A stretch of 40,772 bases of DNA from a virus. A program made the translations under genes and the position numbers. Shown here piece after piece: positions 25,197 to 34,246 of the stretch; positions within the stretch are counted from its first letter, which is position 1, and every line of letters begins with the position of its first letter. The DNA is taken from positions 1-40,772 of IMG/VR virus record IMGVR_UViG_3300020473_000057; one strand, written 5' to 3'. The notes under the pieces were generated by a model. The model did no database searches. It was given only the letters and a program-made list of their open reading frames with translations, and was not told the DNA's origin.

Positions 25197-26006
25197 ATGT
25201 CAACACTTAAAGTATCAGCATTAAAAGATTTAACTGGAGCACAAGGTTTTATGCTCGCAGGTGGTAGTATCACTGCGACTACTACCTTAACAGTGTCCAA
25301 CATAGTCATTAATGGTCAGATCTTAGGAGGATCTACTTACGTTGTCCCAGCGATGGGAGGTAACGCAGGTAAAGCATTGAAATCAACTGGATCTGGATAT
25401 GTATGGTCAGATGTTGCTGCTGCTGGTGGAATAAGATCCATGCAGTCATGGACATCTAATGGTACATGGACTAGACCGAATGATTGCACTTCTATCATTG
25501 TAACAGTGGTAGGTGCTGGTGGCGGGGGCTCAGGTTATTGTGAGTCTGGTGGTGCTGGTGGAATGTCAGAGAGAGTTATTGATGTTACTAACGTATCATC
25601 AGTTTCTGTATCTGTAGGAAATCCAGGTGGTGGTACCAGTTATTCAGGATGTGGTGGTGGAGGTAACTCCTCATCATTTGGTAGTTATTGTAGTGCATCT
25701 GGAGGATACGGTGCCAACTGTCGTCAAGGACGTGCAGGTGGTATAGGTGGTAATGGATCAGGTGGTAACCTCAACGTATATGGTGGAGGTGGACATGGTT
25801 ATGGTGGGTATTGGTCACATGGATCTCACTCAGGTGGTAGATCTTTCATAGGTGGATCACAACCAAGTGCTTATCAGCAAAATAACTATGCACATAGACA
25901 TCAATCCCATTGTGCCTGGGGTGCTGGTGGTAATGGAGCACGACATAGTAGTCGTGGTGCCAGAGGTCGTGAAGGCATAGTAATTGTTCAGGAGTTCTAC
26001 GGATAG
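25197..26006 (+). CDS. Glycine-rich fibre adhesin, paralog B
   Basis: A 269-aa protein with the same plan as paralog A: variable N-terminal third (STLKVSALKDLTGAQGFMLA), the MQSWTSNGTWTRPNDCTSI strand, Gly-rich tip and a conserved end. Differences gather in the tip: HGYGGYWSHGSHSGGRSFIG replaces NGYGSHYSYGNHCGGVSYWG, and the closing region reads HRHQSHCAWGAGG rather than HRHQSHAAWGAGG. Such changes at exposed loops are what would be expected if the copies bind different receptors, which is inference. Confidence 0.65.
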   Translation: MSTLKVSALKDLTGAQGFMLAGGSITATTTLTVSNIVINGQILGGSTYVVPAMGGNAGKALKSTGSGYVWSDVAAAGGIRSMQSWTSNGTWTRPNDCTSIIVTVVGAGGGGSGYCESGGAGGMSERVIDVTNVSSVSVSVGNPGGGTSYSGCGGGGNSSSFGSYCSASGGYGANCRQGRAGGIGGNGSGGNLNVYGGGGHGYGGYWSHGSHSGGRSFIGGSQPSAYQQNNYAHRHQSHCAWGAGGNGARHSSRGARGREGIVIVQEFYG

Positions 26007-26010
26007 TATT

Positions 26011-26832
26011 ATGAGTGTTTTAAAAGTTGCTGGTGTTGCAGATATCACTGGACTAGGAGGATTTACATTCACTAGTGGATCTATCACTGCGAATGGAACT
26101 CTTAAGGTTAATAACATCAACATTAACGGTAGTATTACTGGTGGATCTGAATATATTATTCCATCCATGAGTGGTCAGTCAGGTAAATTTTTAAGTACCG
26201 ATGGTACCAATATCGTATGGTCTAATGACATCTCTGCTGGTGGTGGTGATGCTGGTTTTAATTCGATGCAAGTATGGACATCGAATGGTACATGGAATAG
26301 ACCAAGTAGTGTTAAATCCATTCAAGTAATTGTAGTAGGTGCTGGTGGCGGTGGTTCAGGATATGCTGAGTCAGGTGGTGCTGGTGGTTGCTCAAGAAAA
26401 GTAATTGACGTAAGTAATATTTCCTCAGTATCTGTATCAGTTGGTAACCCAGGTGGTGGTTCTGGATACTCTGGATGTGGTGGATCAGGAAACACTTCAA
26501 GTTTCGGTAGTCATTGCAGTGCATCTGGAGGATACGGTGCAAACTGTAGACAACAACATGCTGGTGGAATCGGAGGAAACGGTTCTGGTGGTAATATGAA
26601 TGCTTATGGTGGTGGTGGACATGGATACGGATCATGGGCTAAATATGGTAACCATACTGCTGGTGCTTCTTACTGGGGAGGTTCTCAACCCTCGTCTCAC
26701 CAGCAATCAAACTATGCTCATAGACATCAGTCACATGCAGCATGGGGAGCAGGTGGTAATGGTTCACGATTTGGCAACCGAGGTGCCAGAGGTCGAGAAG
26801 GTGTGGTCGTAGTATACGAATATGCATCTTAA
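26011..26832 (+). CDS. Glycine-rich fibre adhesin, paralog C
   Basis: A 273-aa protein starting at ATG 26011; an upstream TTG start in frame is less likely because MSVLKVAGVADITGL aligns with the starts of paralogs A and B. It has the same strand (MQVWTSNGTWNRPSSVKSI) and Gly-rich tip. Distinct features are a SAGGGDAG insertion before the strand, loss of one tip cysteine (GYAESGGAGG instead of GYCESGG), an RQQHAGG for RQGRAGG change, and a different last residue set (YEYAS). It is the last adhesin before the chaperone-like gene. Confidence 0.65.
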   Translation: MSVLKVAGVADITGLGGFTFTSGSITANGTLKVNNININGSITGGSEYIIPSMSGQSGKFLSTDGTNIVWSNDISAGGGDAGFNSMQVWTSNGTWNRPSSVKSIQVIVVGAGGGGSGYAESGGAGGCSRKVIDVSNISSVSVSVGNPGGGSGYSGCGGSGNTSSFGSHCSASGGYGANCRQQHAGGIGGNGSGGNMNAYGGGGHGYGSWAKYGNHTAGASYWGGSQPSSHQQSNYAHRHQSHAAWGAGGNGSRFGNRGARGREGVVVVYEYAS

Positions 26833-26839
26833 CTAAATA
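26832..26839 (+). promoter_or_regulatory. Late promoter-like octamer overlapping a stop codon
   Basis: ACTAAATA begins at the last base of the paralog C stop and ends 25 bp before the ATG at 26865. It is a weak match to TATAAATA but similar to the TCTAAATA elements. Confidence 0.3.
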
Positions 26840-26864
26840 ACTAACATAGGAGTATTAAACTATC

Positions 26865-27293
26865 ATGGCTAAATGGGCAATCGTATCAAAAACAAGTGGT
26901 GCGTTATCTGATATCTGCGATGAAGCAGATAAGTTTGAAATATATGAAGGTGCTGACGCTGAATTAAAGTGGTTAGAAGTGCCAGATGATACTACATACG
27001 AACATGCTATGATAAATGGTGTGGTAGTACATAGATCAGACAACGAAGACCTAAGACAGGATGCTGGTGTTGAGAGAATTATTGCCTACGGTGATGTAGG
27101 TGAACAACTCGACATGATGTATAGAGATCAAGTTAATGGAACTACTGAGTGGAAAGATCACGTTGCTAACGTGAAATCAACAACCACTAAACCAACAACT
27201 ATTCCAGCATTTGTACAAGACGAGAAGAAAGTACAACTAGAGGGTCGTGCATCATGGGATCCTTGGGTTGACAACTGGGTACCTCCAGGGTAA
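26865..27293 (+). CDS. Probable tail fibre assembly chaperone-like protein
   Basis: A 142-aa acidic protein. Residues about 78-108 (AYGDVGEQLDMMYRDQVNG then TTEWKDHVANVK) match a helix found near the end of many phage tail fibre assembly proteins and fibre-associated small proteins (pattern Y-x-x-I/V-G-x-Q-L-D-x-x-Y). The C-terminus is proline- and tryptophan-rich. Directly after the adhesin array, it would fit a chaperone for those fibres. A structural role is also possible, as similar segments occur in virion proteins. Confidence 0.5.
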   Translation: MAKWAIVSKTSGALSDICDEADKFEIYEGADAELKWLEVPDDTTYEHAMINGVVVHRSDNEDLRQDAGVERIIAYGDVGEQLDMMYRDQVNGTTEWKDHVANVKSTTTKPTTIPAFVQDEKKVQLEGRASWDPWVDNWVPPG

Positions 27294-27316
27294 AATAGTT
27301 ACACTATTACTTCGTT

Positions 27317-28786
27317 ATGAAATTTACTGTAGTGGGAGGTGGCACTGCTGGTTGGATGACCGCAGCGACACTTAATAAAGCATATCCAGATTCTACAATT
27401 ATTGTGTATGAGTCTCCCGATACTCCAGCAACAGGAGTAGGTGAGTCTACTACACAATTTTTTCGTTATTGGTTAAATTATATTGGTCTTCAAGATGAAG
27501 ACTGGATGAAGGAATGTGATGCAACATATAAAGTTAGTGTAAGGTTTCATAATTTTCATCAGAAAGGTGATGACCCTTGGCATTATCCATTTGGCACACC
27601 TAGAGAGGACATATATTCACCAGACTATTGGTATTGGTACCAATATAAGAAAGGATGGAAGAATAGTAAATTTGCACCAGATTATTGCATATCTGCAAAA
27701 TGCTCTGATGAAAATAAATTGCCTGTAGGAAAATATGCTGAGGGGTATTTTCCCTTAAGGAAGTTTAGTGGATTTCATTTCAATGCAGTTAAGTTTGCTA
27801 ACTTCTTAAGAGATAATGTATGTCTACCAGCAGGTGTTATTCATAAGATAGAGACATTAGACGGTAAACCAGATAATAATTCAGATCTATATTTTGACTG
27901 CACAGGATTCAAATCACTATTAAATAAATCACCTTGGAAATCATTTGAGGATTGGTTACCAAATAATAGTGCTATAGTCACACGTGTACATTATGATGAT
28001 AAAGAGATACAGATTAAACCAGTAACAGATTGCACAGCATTATCTTCTGGTTGGGTGTGGAATGTACCAACGTGGGATACTATTGGTACAGGATATGTTT
28101 ATTGTGATAAGTTTCTGACTAAAAAACAAGCAATTAAAGAGTTTAGGGAGCATCTAACAAATAATGTACAGAGTGATTGTGATGCATACTCTGACAAGAT
28201 GTTCCGTCAGATTAAGTTTAAGACTGGTAGAAGAGAGGAGATATGGAAGGGTGATGTAGTTTCTATTGGATTATCTGCTGGTTTTGTTGAACCATTAGAA
28301 TCTAATGGATTACTATCCATACATAATTTTCTATTATATTTCATTCGTGTAATGCAGAATAGGACTAATGTAACTCAATACATGAGAGATACATTTAATA
28401 ATCATTGTAATTATAAGTTTGATGGATTTGCGTCATTTGTGGCATGTCATTATGCTATGACACAACGTGATGATACAGACTATTGGAAATATGTAAGTAA
28501 GATACGGTATCCCTACAATGATTTACTATCATCTATTGAGATAAATTATATGGAGGAGTCTGCTAATTTTGCTGAGAAATATTCATGGCATAACTTGGCA
28601 TCTGAAGCATTATTTTATATAATGTCAGGACATGGTTGGAATCCATTTAATGATGTTGTTGAAGCAGAGATGGAATTCTTAGGTGCACATGTTGAAGAGT
28701 ATGATGAAGTTGGTTGGGATCAAAGTGAAATAGATAATATGCCCTCACCTTATCAATATTATCAGGACACAATTTATGCGAGTTGA
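27317..28786 (+). CDS. Flavin-dependent (tryptophan-type) halogenase 1
   Basis: A 489-aa protein of the PrnA/VirX1 family. All signature elements are visible: FAD-binding GGGTAGWMTA (7-16), GVGES (40-44), the catalytic lysine in ATYK (Lys72), the halogenase motif WxWxIP as WVWNVP (246-251), and the FVEPLES segment (323-329) with the conserved Glu-Ser pair. The enzyme uses FADH2, O2 and halide to make hypohalous acid that is held at the lysine and passed to a substrate. A cyanophage homologue (VirX1 of Syn10) is known to halogenate many compounds, preferring iodide; its natural substrate is unknown. No flavin reductase is visible, so the host must supply FADH2. It overlaps halogenase 2. Confidence 0.9.
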   Translation: MKFTVVGGGTAGWMTAATLNKAYPDSTIIVYESPDTPATGVGESTTQFFRYWLNYIGLQDEDWMKECDATYKVSVRFHNFHQKGDDPWHYPFGTPREDIYSPDYWYWYQYKKGWKNSKFAPDYCISAKCSDENKLPVGKYAEGYFPLRKFSGFHFNAVKFANFLRDNVCLPAGVIHKIETLDGKPDNNSDLYFDCTGFKSLLNKSPWKSFEDWLPNNSAIVTRVHYDDKEIQIKPVTDCTALSSGWVWNVPTWDTIGTGYVYCDKFLTKKQAIKEFREHLTNNVQSDCDAYSDKMFRQIKFKTGRREEIWKGDVVSIGLSAGFVEPLESNGLLSIHNFLLYFIRVMQNRTNVTQYMRDTFNNHCNYKFDGFASFVACHYAMTQRDDTDYWKYVSKIRYPYNDLLSSIEINYMEESANFAEKYSWHNLASEALFYIMSGHGWNPFNDVVEAEMEFLGAHVEEYDEVGWDQSEIDNMPSPYQYYQDTIYAS

Positions 28787-30368
28787 ATCTATTTGTATCG
28801 TAGGTGGTGGTAGTGCTGGTTGGATGACAGCAGCATTATTATCACATGAACATCCAGACCTAGAGATAGCATTAATAGAATCAGAGAATATTAAACCTAT
28901 AGGTGTAGGAGAATCTACCCTACAACATTTCAATAGATTTCTAAAGCGATTAGGATTAAAGGATGAGGACTGGATGCCATACTGTAATGCTACGTACAAA
29001 GCATCTATTCGTTTTAAAAATTTTAGAGACGGTAAGGGAGAAATATTCCAGTATCCATTTGGTGACATGGATCGTGAGGGTGATATTGATAGGACAGATA
29101 CATGGATGATGAGGTTCTTTGAATTGCAATGCATCTATGGTGAAGAGATGTACCCACCAGAGGAGTTTGCACAGTTTGTTAATAGACAGACATATCTAGC
29201 AGATGGTGGTGTCATGGCAAGAGAGATGCCAGGTATATTAGATAGAGAAGAATCTAACTGGGATCTTGATAATGATACTTCATATCATTTGAATGCTGAT
29301 AAGTTTGGTGAGTATCTCAGAGATAATATTGCAGTACCAAATGGTGTGCATCATATTAAAGGTGATGTACATAATGTCATTAAGACACCAGAAGGATATA
29401 TTAAATCTGTTATTACATTAGATGGTGGATGTATTACTGCTGATATGTTTATTGATTGCACAGGTTTTAGATCTCTATTACTTGAATCACACATGGATGT
29501 AGAGTTTAAACCATTTAATGATATGTTATTCAATGATAGTGCATTGGTAACACACATAGATTATAAGGATAAAGAAACACAGATGGTACCTTATACTGAC
29601 TGTGTTGCGTTATCTAACGGATGGGTGTATAATATTCCTATGTGGAATAATATAGGTACTGGATATGTTTATTCAAGTAAGTATATCAATGATTGCGAGG
29701 CAGAATTAGAATTTAGAGAGTATCTAAATGACCAGGATTGCCCATTAATGCCTATAAAAATAAAGCATGGTAGACATGATGTAGCATGGACTAAGAATGT
29801 AGTTGCTATTGGTTTATCTTATGGATTTCTAGAACCACTAGAATCTACAGGACTAATGACAACACATGAGAATTTGATATTATTATCGGATGCATTGTCA
29901 CAACGTCATGGTAAAGTCACCAAACACGATAGAGATGTATTTAATCATTTAACTGAGAAGATAATTGAAAGCATGAAGAATTTCGTAGCACAACATTATA
30001 CTCTTAGTTCTCGTGATGATACACAATATTGGAGAGATTGTACAGAGACAGTTGAATATGGTGGTTATATACCTGGTATGAATGAAGCATCACTTGTTGC
30101 TCTCAATGACTATAGAAATCTATTAGATTCAATTGAAATGAAGACATGGGAAACTGAGAACATGGGTGAAGGCACTATATACATTACTGCTGGTATGGGA
30201 ATTAAACCCATAAGTAAAGCATTCTTCGATGAAAAGAGATTAGATGTTGAGAAAGAAGCAGTAAAAGATTCACACAAAGCATATCAAAAAGACAAAGAGA
30301 TTATGTTAGATTGGGTATCTAAACAACTATCACATTATGAGTACTTAAAGGAACACATTTATGTTTAA
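28776..30368 (+). CDS. Flavin-dependent (tryptophan-type) halogenase 2
   Basis: A 530-aa paralog of the preceding gene, overlapping it by 11 bp. Motifs: VGGGSAGWMTAALL (9-22), GVGES (43-47), ATYK (Lys75), and the FLEPLESTG segment (351-359). The halogenase motif reads WVYNIP (283-288), so the second Trp of WxWxIP is a Tyr; in PrnA-type enzymes this motif keeps the flavin from acting as a monooxygenase. The lysine and Glu are intact, so activity is still likely. It is about 40 residues longer, with inserts near 93-165. Substrate unknown. Confidence 0.88.
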   Translation: MRVESICIVGGGSAGWMTAALLSHEHPDLEIALIESENIKPIGVGESTLQHFNRFLKRLGLKDEDWMPYCNATYKASIRFKNFRDGKGEIFQYPFGDMDREGDIDRTDTWMMRFFELQCIYGEEMYPPEEFAQFVNRQTYLADGGVMAREMPGILDREESNWDLDNDTSYHLNADKFGEYLRDNIAVPNGVHHIKGDVHNVIKTPEGYIKSVITLDGGCITADMFIDCTGFRSLLLESHMDVEFKPFNDMLFNDSALVTHIDYKDKETQMVPYTDCVALSNGWVYNIPMWNNIGTGYVYSSKYINDCEAELEFREYLNDQDCPLMPIKIKHGRHDVAWTKNVVAIGLSYGFLEPLESTGLMTTHENLILLSDALSQRHGKVTKHDRDVFNHLTEKIIESMKNFVAQHYTLSSRDDTQYWRDCTETVEYGGYIPGMNEASLVALNDYRNLLDSIEMKTWETENMGEGTIYITAGMGIKPISKAFFDEKRLDVEKEAVKDSHKAYQKDKEIMLDWVSKQLSHYEYLKEHIYV

Positions 30369-31257
30369 CCTATTTAAAAAGAAGAAACCTTGGATAAGAT
30401 TTTATTCTATGCAACCAGGTGTTGCACAGTTAAATCCGTGGATACCTGCTAGTAAGGTAAAACGTAAGTGGACTAAGAATGCACTTAAGAAATACTATGG
30501 TAAGGAGAGTAAATGTCCTGCCACTAAAGTGAGAAAGATGTGGGAGCATTATAATCATAAACTTAACCACGATGTTGAGGGTGAGAGATATGATGGTTTG
30601 TTTCAACATGCAGTCACATGTCCTGCAATTCAGAAGTTAATGCATACTGGATGGGTAGTTGTGGCACCAGCAGATTTCTTAATTAAAACACATGGTGATG
30701 GTCATGATTTTGGATGGTTATCACAGATTATGTTTGATACTGGTGGACCTACTTATGTTAAGGCACATGTACCAGAGCAGACAGAAGGAATGCGTGAGAC
30801 TATGGTACCATCACCTTATGAAGTGTTGGATACTACTGTTAAACTTGAGTTACCTTGGAGAGTCCAAGCACATAAAGATATAGTATTCTTACAAATACCT
30901 GTACCATATTATGAGGATGATAGATTCACTGTAGCAACTGGTATTGTTGATCCTGCATATTCATATGAAGTTAACATGCAGATGTTTTGGCATTCTAAAG
31001 CAGACAAAGAAGAGAAAGAATATATTGTGGAAGCAGGCACACCATTAGCACAGTGGATACCATTCCATCGTAAGTACCTTGAAAATAATGAATTTGATGT
31101 TATAATAGAGGACGCTAATGATGAGGATAGACACAACAATAAAATGATGGACTATAACAGGTACATGCATTTTACTGAATTGACATCCTTAAGCGAGAGG
31201 ATCGACAGACAAAAACAAATTTTAGACCTAAATAAAAACAAAGAGAGGTTCGATTAA
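30361..31257 (+). CDS. Hypothetical protein of the halogenase cluster
   Basis: A 298-aa protein that I do not recognise with certainty. It starts with a basic N-terminus (MFNLFKKKKPW), has a central region with HGDGHDFGW (residues 111-119) and acidic segments, and ends in a charged helix. A Shine-Dalgarno (AAAGGA) precedes the ATG and it overlaps halogenase 2 by 8 bp. The middle contains several His/Asp/Glu residues, but no clear HxD...H oxygenase triad can be placed. It may be a scaffold or partner of the cluster; a member of an uncharacterised family found near such genes is possible. Confidence 0.6.
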   Translation: MFNLFKKKKPWIRFYSMQPGVAQLNPWIPASKVKRKWTKNALKKYYGKESKCPATKVRKMWEHYNHKLNHDVEGERYDGLFQHAVTCPAIQKLMHTGWVVVAPADFLIKTHGDGHDFGWLSQIMFDTGGPTYVKAHVPEQTEGMRETMVPSPYEVLDTTVKLELPWRVQAHKDIVFLQIPVPYYEDDRFTVATGIVDPAYSYEVNMQMFWHSKADKEEKEYIVEAGTPLAQWIPFHRKYLENNEFDVIIEDANDEDRHNNKMMDYNRYMHFTELTSLSERIDRQKQILDLNKNKERFD

Positions 31258-31601
31258 TGCCAGAAGATACCACAGTAGTTGATCTTGCTCAAGAAGCAGG
31301 AGTAACTAAGGAAGAAGATAAAGAAGTAAAAGAGATCACTGGACTTATTACATTTGATGAGTTGGTGATGAACTTCTTACAACAGCACCAAACTGCTAAG
31401 GAGGAGTATCAGAAACTCCAGCAAGCATTGGACAACATGCACTATACTAGTACTATCACTAAGATATCACTAGAGGAGTTGCAGGCAAAGAAAGACTTGC
31501 TTAATAAATTATCTGGTGCAGTTGAAGCACTAGCATTATATAAGAAGCACGTTGATCCCAACTGCACTGATAGAGATTTCGTATTTAATGATGAAGACTG
31601 A
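31257..31601 (+). CDS. Small acidic coiled-coil protein
   Basis: A 114-aa acidic protein with heptad-like helices (about residues 40-100: QQHQTAKEEYQKLQQALDNM, then LEELQAKKDLLNKLSGAVEA). It overlaps the previous gene as TAATG and the next by 14 bp. A structural or adaptor role is suggested by composition only. Not recognised. Confidence 0.65.
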   Translation: MPEDTTVVDLAQEAGVTKEEDKEVKEITGLITFDELVMNFLQQHQTAKEEYQKLQQALDNMHYTSTITKISLEELQAKKDLLNKLSGAVEALALYKKHVDPNCTDRDFVFNDED

Positions 31602-32289
31602 ATTATTATTTCCAACACCTGTATGGGTAGAGGATGATTGTAAGTTAGATGTCAAGAAATTAGAAGAGTTTTGTTATTATGCCAAAGAACAAGATGATAT
31701 TGGACGCAGAGCATCCAATGATGGAGGATGGCAGTCTGGAGACTTCAAATTAATTCAATCTGGAGGGTATCCACCTATAGGCGAAACTGAATTAAAACCA
31801 CTGCATGATAAGATCATGGAGGTGGCGTACCAATCAGCAGATGATTGGGGATTTCAAAGATATAGATTAGGCATGTCTAACATGTGGATCAATATCAATA
31901 AGAAGGGAAGTTTTAATCATTTACATACACACTGTGGATGTATAATGTCAGGTGTATTTTATGTGAAGGTACCACCTTGTTGTTGTGGTGAATTATCATT
32001 CCAGAAACCACCAGTTGAGCAGAACCTTAAGGAGTATTGGGGTTGTGATGAAAACTTTGATAGGTTTGAGAAGGAACATAATTTTATGGATGCCACATTC
32101 CCACCAGCAGAGAATAAATTAATATTATTTCCTGCATGGTTACTTCACATGGTCGGCAAGAGTGCTAGTGATGAAGATAGGATCTCTATCTCATTTAATA
32201 TTCATGTATTCTCTGAATTATTATTAGACGATGAAGTTTATCCAAAAAGAAAATCTAATAACTCCCGCTTATCTCTCAAGGTTATGTGA
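31588..32289 (+). CDS. 2OG-Fe(II) oxygenase (TIGR02466-like)
   Basis: A 233-aa protein, start chosen at ATG 31588 (a second ATG follows directly), giving a good N-terminus (MKTELLFPTPVWVEDD). The iron site is the SNMWININKKGSFNHLHTH segment (97-115) with His113 and His115 or His111, followed by the sheet SGVFYVKVP and the distal His187 (FPAWLLHMVG) and Arg198, which should bind 2-oxoglutarate. The cluster of cysteines (130-133, PCCCGE) is unusual. It overlaps the next gene by 59 bp. The family hydroxylates unknown substrates in marine phages. Confidence 0.75.
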   Translation: MMKTELLFPTPVWVEDDCKLDVKKLEEFCYYAKEQDDIGRRASNDGGWQSGDFKLIQSGGYPPIGETELKPLHDKIMEVAYQSADDWGFQRYRLGMSNMWININKKGSFNHLHTHCGCIMSGVFYVKVPPCCCGELSFQKPPVEQNLKEYWGCDENFDRFEKEHNFMDATFPPAENKLILFPAWLLHMVGKSASDEDRISISFNIHVFSELLLDDEVYPKRKSNNSRLSLKVM

Positions 32290-32884
32290 TCTAACATTTG
32301 GTATGAATGGATTTCCTTGGTACTTTTTGTCTGAGGATATATCATACGACTCAACATCAGATTTTAAGTTTGGTGCTGAGGATTTAATGGACATACCACA
32401 GGCACAGAAGTCAACAGGTTTTGTACATGTGTTATTAGATCAAGAGGGTGTAGAGAGTCCTTACCTACCATTATTTTTACCATTAATGGATAGTGTTAGT
32501 GATGCTATGCCACACCCAGTACAGTTTACACGAGTTAGAATGGCATTAACCTTACCAATGGGTAAGGATCCAATGCAACACAACGCACCACATACTGATT
32601 CAGAGAAGGATCATTATGCTGCGTTATTTTATTTGCATGATTCTAGTGGTGATACAGTATTCTTTGATCAGTACGATGATCCTAACATTGGTACATTAGA
32701 AGATAGATGGTGGAAAGCAAGAACACAAGAATATAGTATTGCTAAGAGAGTAACACCTAAAGCAAATAGATTATTTGTATTTGATGGACATAATTTTCAT
32801 GCATCATCTAATCCATCAGGTGAGGATACATTTAGAATAGCAATCAATTTTAATTTTGAGTGTGAGCATGATCTTTTTGCATAG
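32231..32884 (+). CDS. 2OG-Fe(II) oxygenase (prolyl-hydroxylase-like)
   Basis: A 217-aa protein. The N-terminus (MKFIQKENLITPAYLSRLCD) is the usual start of phage prolyl-4-hydroxylase-like enzymes, so the long overlap with the previous gene is accepted. Iron ligands: His121 and Asp123 in NAPHTDSEKD, distal His190 in FDGHNFHASS; Arg202 is placed for 2-oxoglutarate. It begins 59 bp before the end of the previous gene and overlaps the next. Substrate unknown. Confidence 0.75.
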   Translation: MKFIQKENLITPAYLSRLCDLTFGMNGFPWYFLSEDISYDSTSDFKFGAEDLMDIPQAQKSTGFVHVLLDQEGVESPYLPLFLPLMDSVSDAMPHPVQFTRVRMALTLPMGKDPMQHNAPHTDSEKDHYAALFYLHDSSGDTVFFDQYDDPNIGTLEDRWWKARTQEYSIAKRVTPKANRLFVFDGHNFHASSNPSGEDTFRIAINFNFECEHDLFA

Positions 32885-33557
32885 ATTAGATAAAGAATGG
32901 TATAAAGATGACACACCACAACTATGGGAGGGTGTTGTAGATAATCCTGGTGAGTTAGCATCATGGGATGATCTTGAATATTGTATGAATAACCCACAAT
33001 CCTATCAAATAATATTCTTAGAGAAAGATAGTGGTGAACCATTTACATTAGATCAATATCCTAGGTCATGGTCACATGATGCAGCAGATGTATCAGAGGT
33101 ATTCAAAGCATTTAAAGAAGGACATAATATTATTATTAATAATTTTGATAGTGGATTTCGTACCAAACAACAGCAACTAGGAGAAGTAGAAAAGATATTT
33201 AATGGACAGTGTGCTATGCACTTGTATGCAGGTATAGGTGATTGTAGTTCATTTAGAGTGCATGAAGATATGCCTAGTAATTTTATTATACAGGTAGAAG
33301 GAGAGACACAGTGGACAGTATATAAAAATAGATGTGCTGAAATCGTGAAAGACTTTACGATTAATGATAAACCTGATATAATAGATACACTAGAGGTTGC
33401 TATTGATACTATATTAAAACCTGGTGATGTTATATACATACCACCAAGGACATATCACAGAGCATCACCGAGTGGTAAGAGATTATCTGTTAGCATACCA
33501 ATTCAACATGGTATTGAACACATGAAACCTAAAGATAGAAATTGGTATAAACTATGA
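32868..33557 (+). CDS. JmjC/cupin-4-type oxygenase
   Basis: A 229-aa protein from ATG 32868; upstream TTG or GTG starts in frame are possible but weaker. Iron ligands: His132 and Asp134 (HED, 132-134) in SSFRVHEDMPSNFIIQVEG, distal His197 in IPPRTYHRAS. The strand after the ligands (FIIQVEGETQWTVYKNR) is typical of JmjC-fold ribosomal oxygenase and asparagine-hydroxylase relatives. It is one of two JmjC/cupin proteins in the window and lies between two prolyl-hydroxylase-like enzymes. Confidence 0.72.
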   Translation: MIFLHRLDKEWYKDDTPQLWEGVVDNPGELASWDDLEYCMNNPQSYQIIFLEKDSGEPFTLDQYPRSWSHDAADVSEVFKAFKEGHNIIINNFDSGFRTKQQQLGEVEKIFNGQCAMHLYAGIGDCSSFRVHEDMPSNFIIQVEGETQWTVYKNRCAEIVKDFTINDKPDIIDTLEVAIDTILKPGDVIYIPPRTYHRASPSGKRLSVSIPIQHGIEHMKPKDRNWYKL

Positions 33558-34246
33558 TAAAAATATTTGATACACAATTAGCATCAGTAGATTTATTTGA
33601 TAAGGTAATGTTCTTACCTTATATGTTTACTCGTACTGATGATCCACCTTGTGAGTCAAGACCAGAGATAGATATAACTCATAACTATTGGACACATCAG
33701 TTATATAATTTTTGTCCAGTATCAGATCCATCATACTTTCAGAATGGTGGATTGAAAGCAAGTGAGGATCCACTATACCTAGAGGTGTTAGAATATTTGG
33801 AGGCAGTTTGCCCAGAAATGCCCAAACGAGAAAATTTGTACGGTGCATATATTAATTGTTTAAAGGCAGGTGATACACCAGGTATACATGTTGACTCACC
33901 ATTTTGGGTAGAGGATAACCAAACAGTATTATGTTATCTTAATGTTGACTATCATCCTAACTTCGGAGGTGAAACAATATTCTATGATGATAAATTAAAT
34001 GCAGCAAAAATAGTATCACCTAAACCAGGACGTATAGTTATATTTGATGGTCGGATACCACACAAGGGTACACCACCAACATTTAGGTATCCAGTACCTA
34101 GATACATTATGGCATTTAAGTATATGGATCCAGCAACAAGACAGAAATTATTTGACGATCACGAGATGGATGGCAACATGCCACCAGAGGACATGGGAAT
34201 TCAAGGTTTTGATCCCAACACAGTTAAAAGATTGGACTTGACATGA
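33554..34246 (+). CDS. 2OG-Fe(II) oxygenase (prolyl-hydroxylase-like)
   Basis: A 230-aa protein. Iron ligands: His112 and Asp114 in PGIHVDSPFW, distal His170 in DGRIPHKGTP; Arg183 (or Arg178) for 2-oxoglutarate. The FGGETIFYDD segment (137-146) is the usual strand between them. Overlaps both neighbours by 4 bp (ATGA). It appears complete. Confidence 0.75.
   Translation: MIKIFDTQLASVDLFDKVMFLPYMFTRTDDPPCESRPEIDITHNYWTHQLYNFCPVSDPSYFQNGGLKASEDPLYLEVLEYLEAVCPEMPKRENLYGAYINCLKAGDTPGIHVDSPFWVEDNQTVLCYLNVDYHPNFGGETIFYDDKLNAAKIVSPKPGRIVIFDGRIPHKGTPPTFRYPVPRYIMAFKYMDPATRQKLFDDHEMDGNMPPEDMGIQGFDPNTVKRLDLT

Larger units (their letters stand above)
24364..26832 (+). repeat. Tandem triplication of adhesin genes
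   Basis: Three consecutive genes (24364, 25197, 26011) of about 810-820 bp. The 3' two-thirds are highly similar at protein level and partly at DNA level: for example GTTACTAACGTATCATCAGT occurs in both the first and second copies. The 5' thirds have diverged. This is a tandem gene-duplication array, not a satellite repeat. Confidence 0.8.

Noticed and set aside
23430-26832. CRISPR-like or satellite repeats in the glycine-rich genes
   Set aside because: The repetition follows codons for glycine and the gene-length duplication; there are no uniform direct repeats with spacers.
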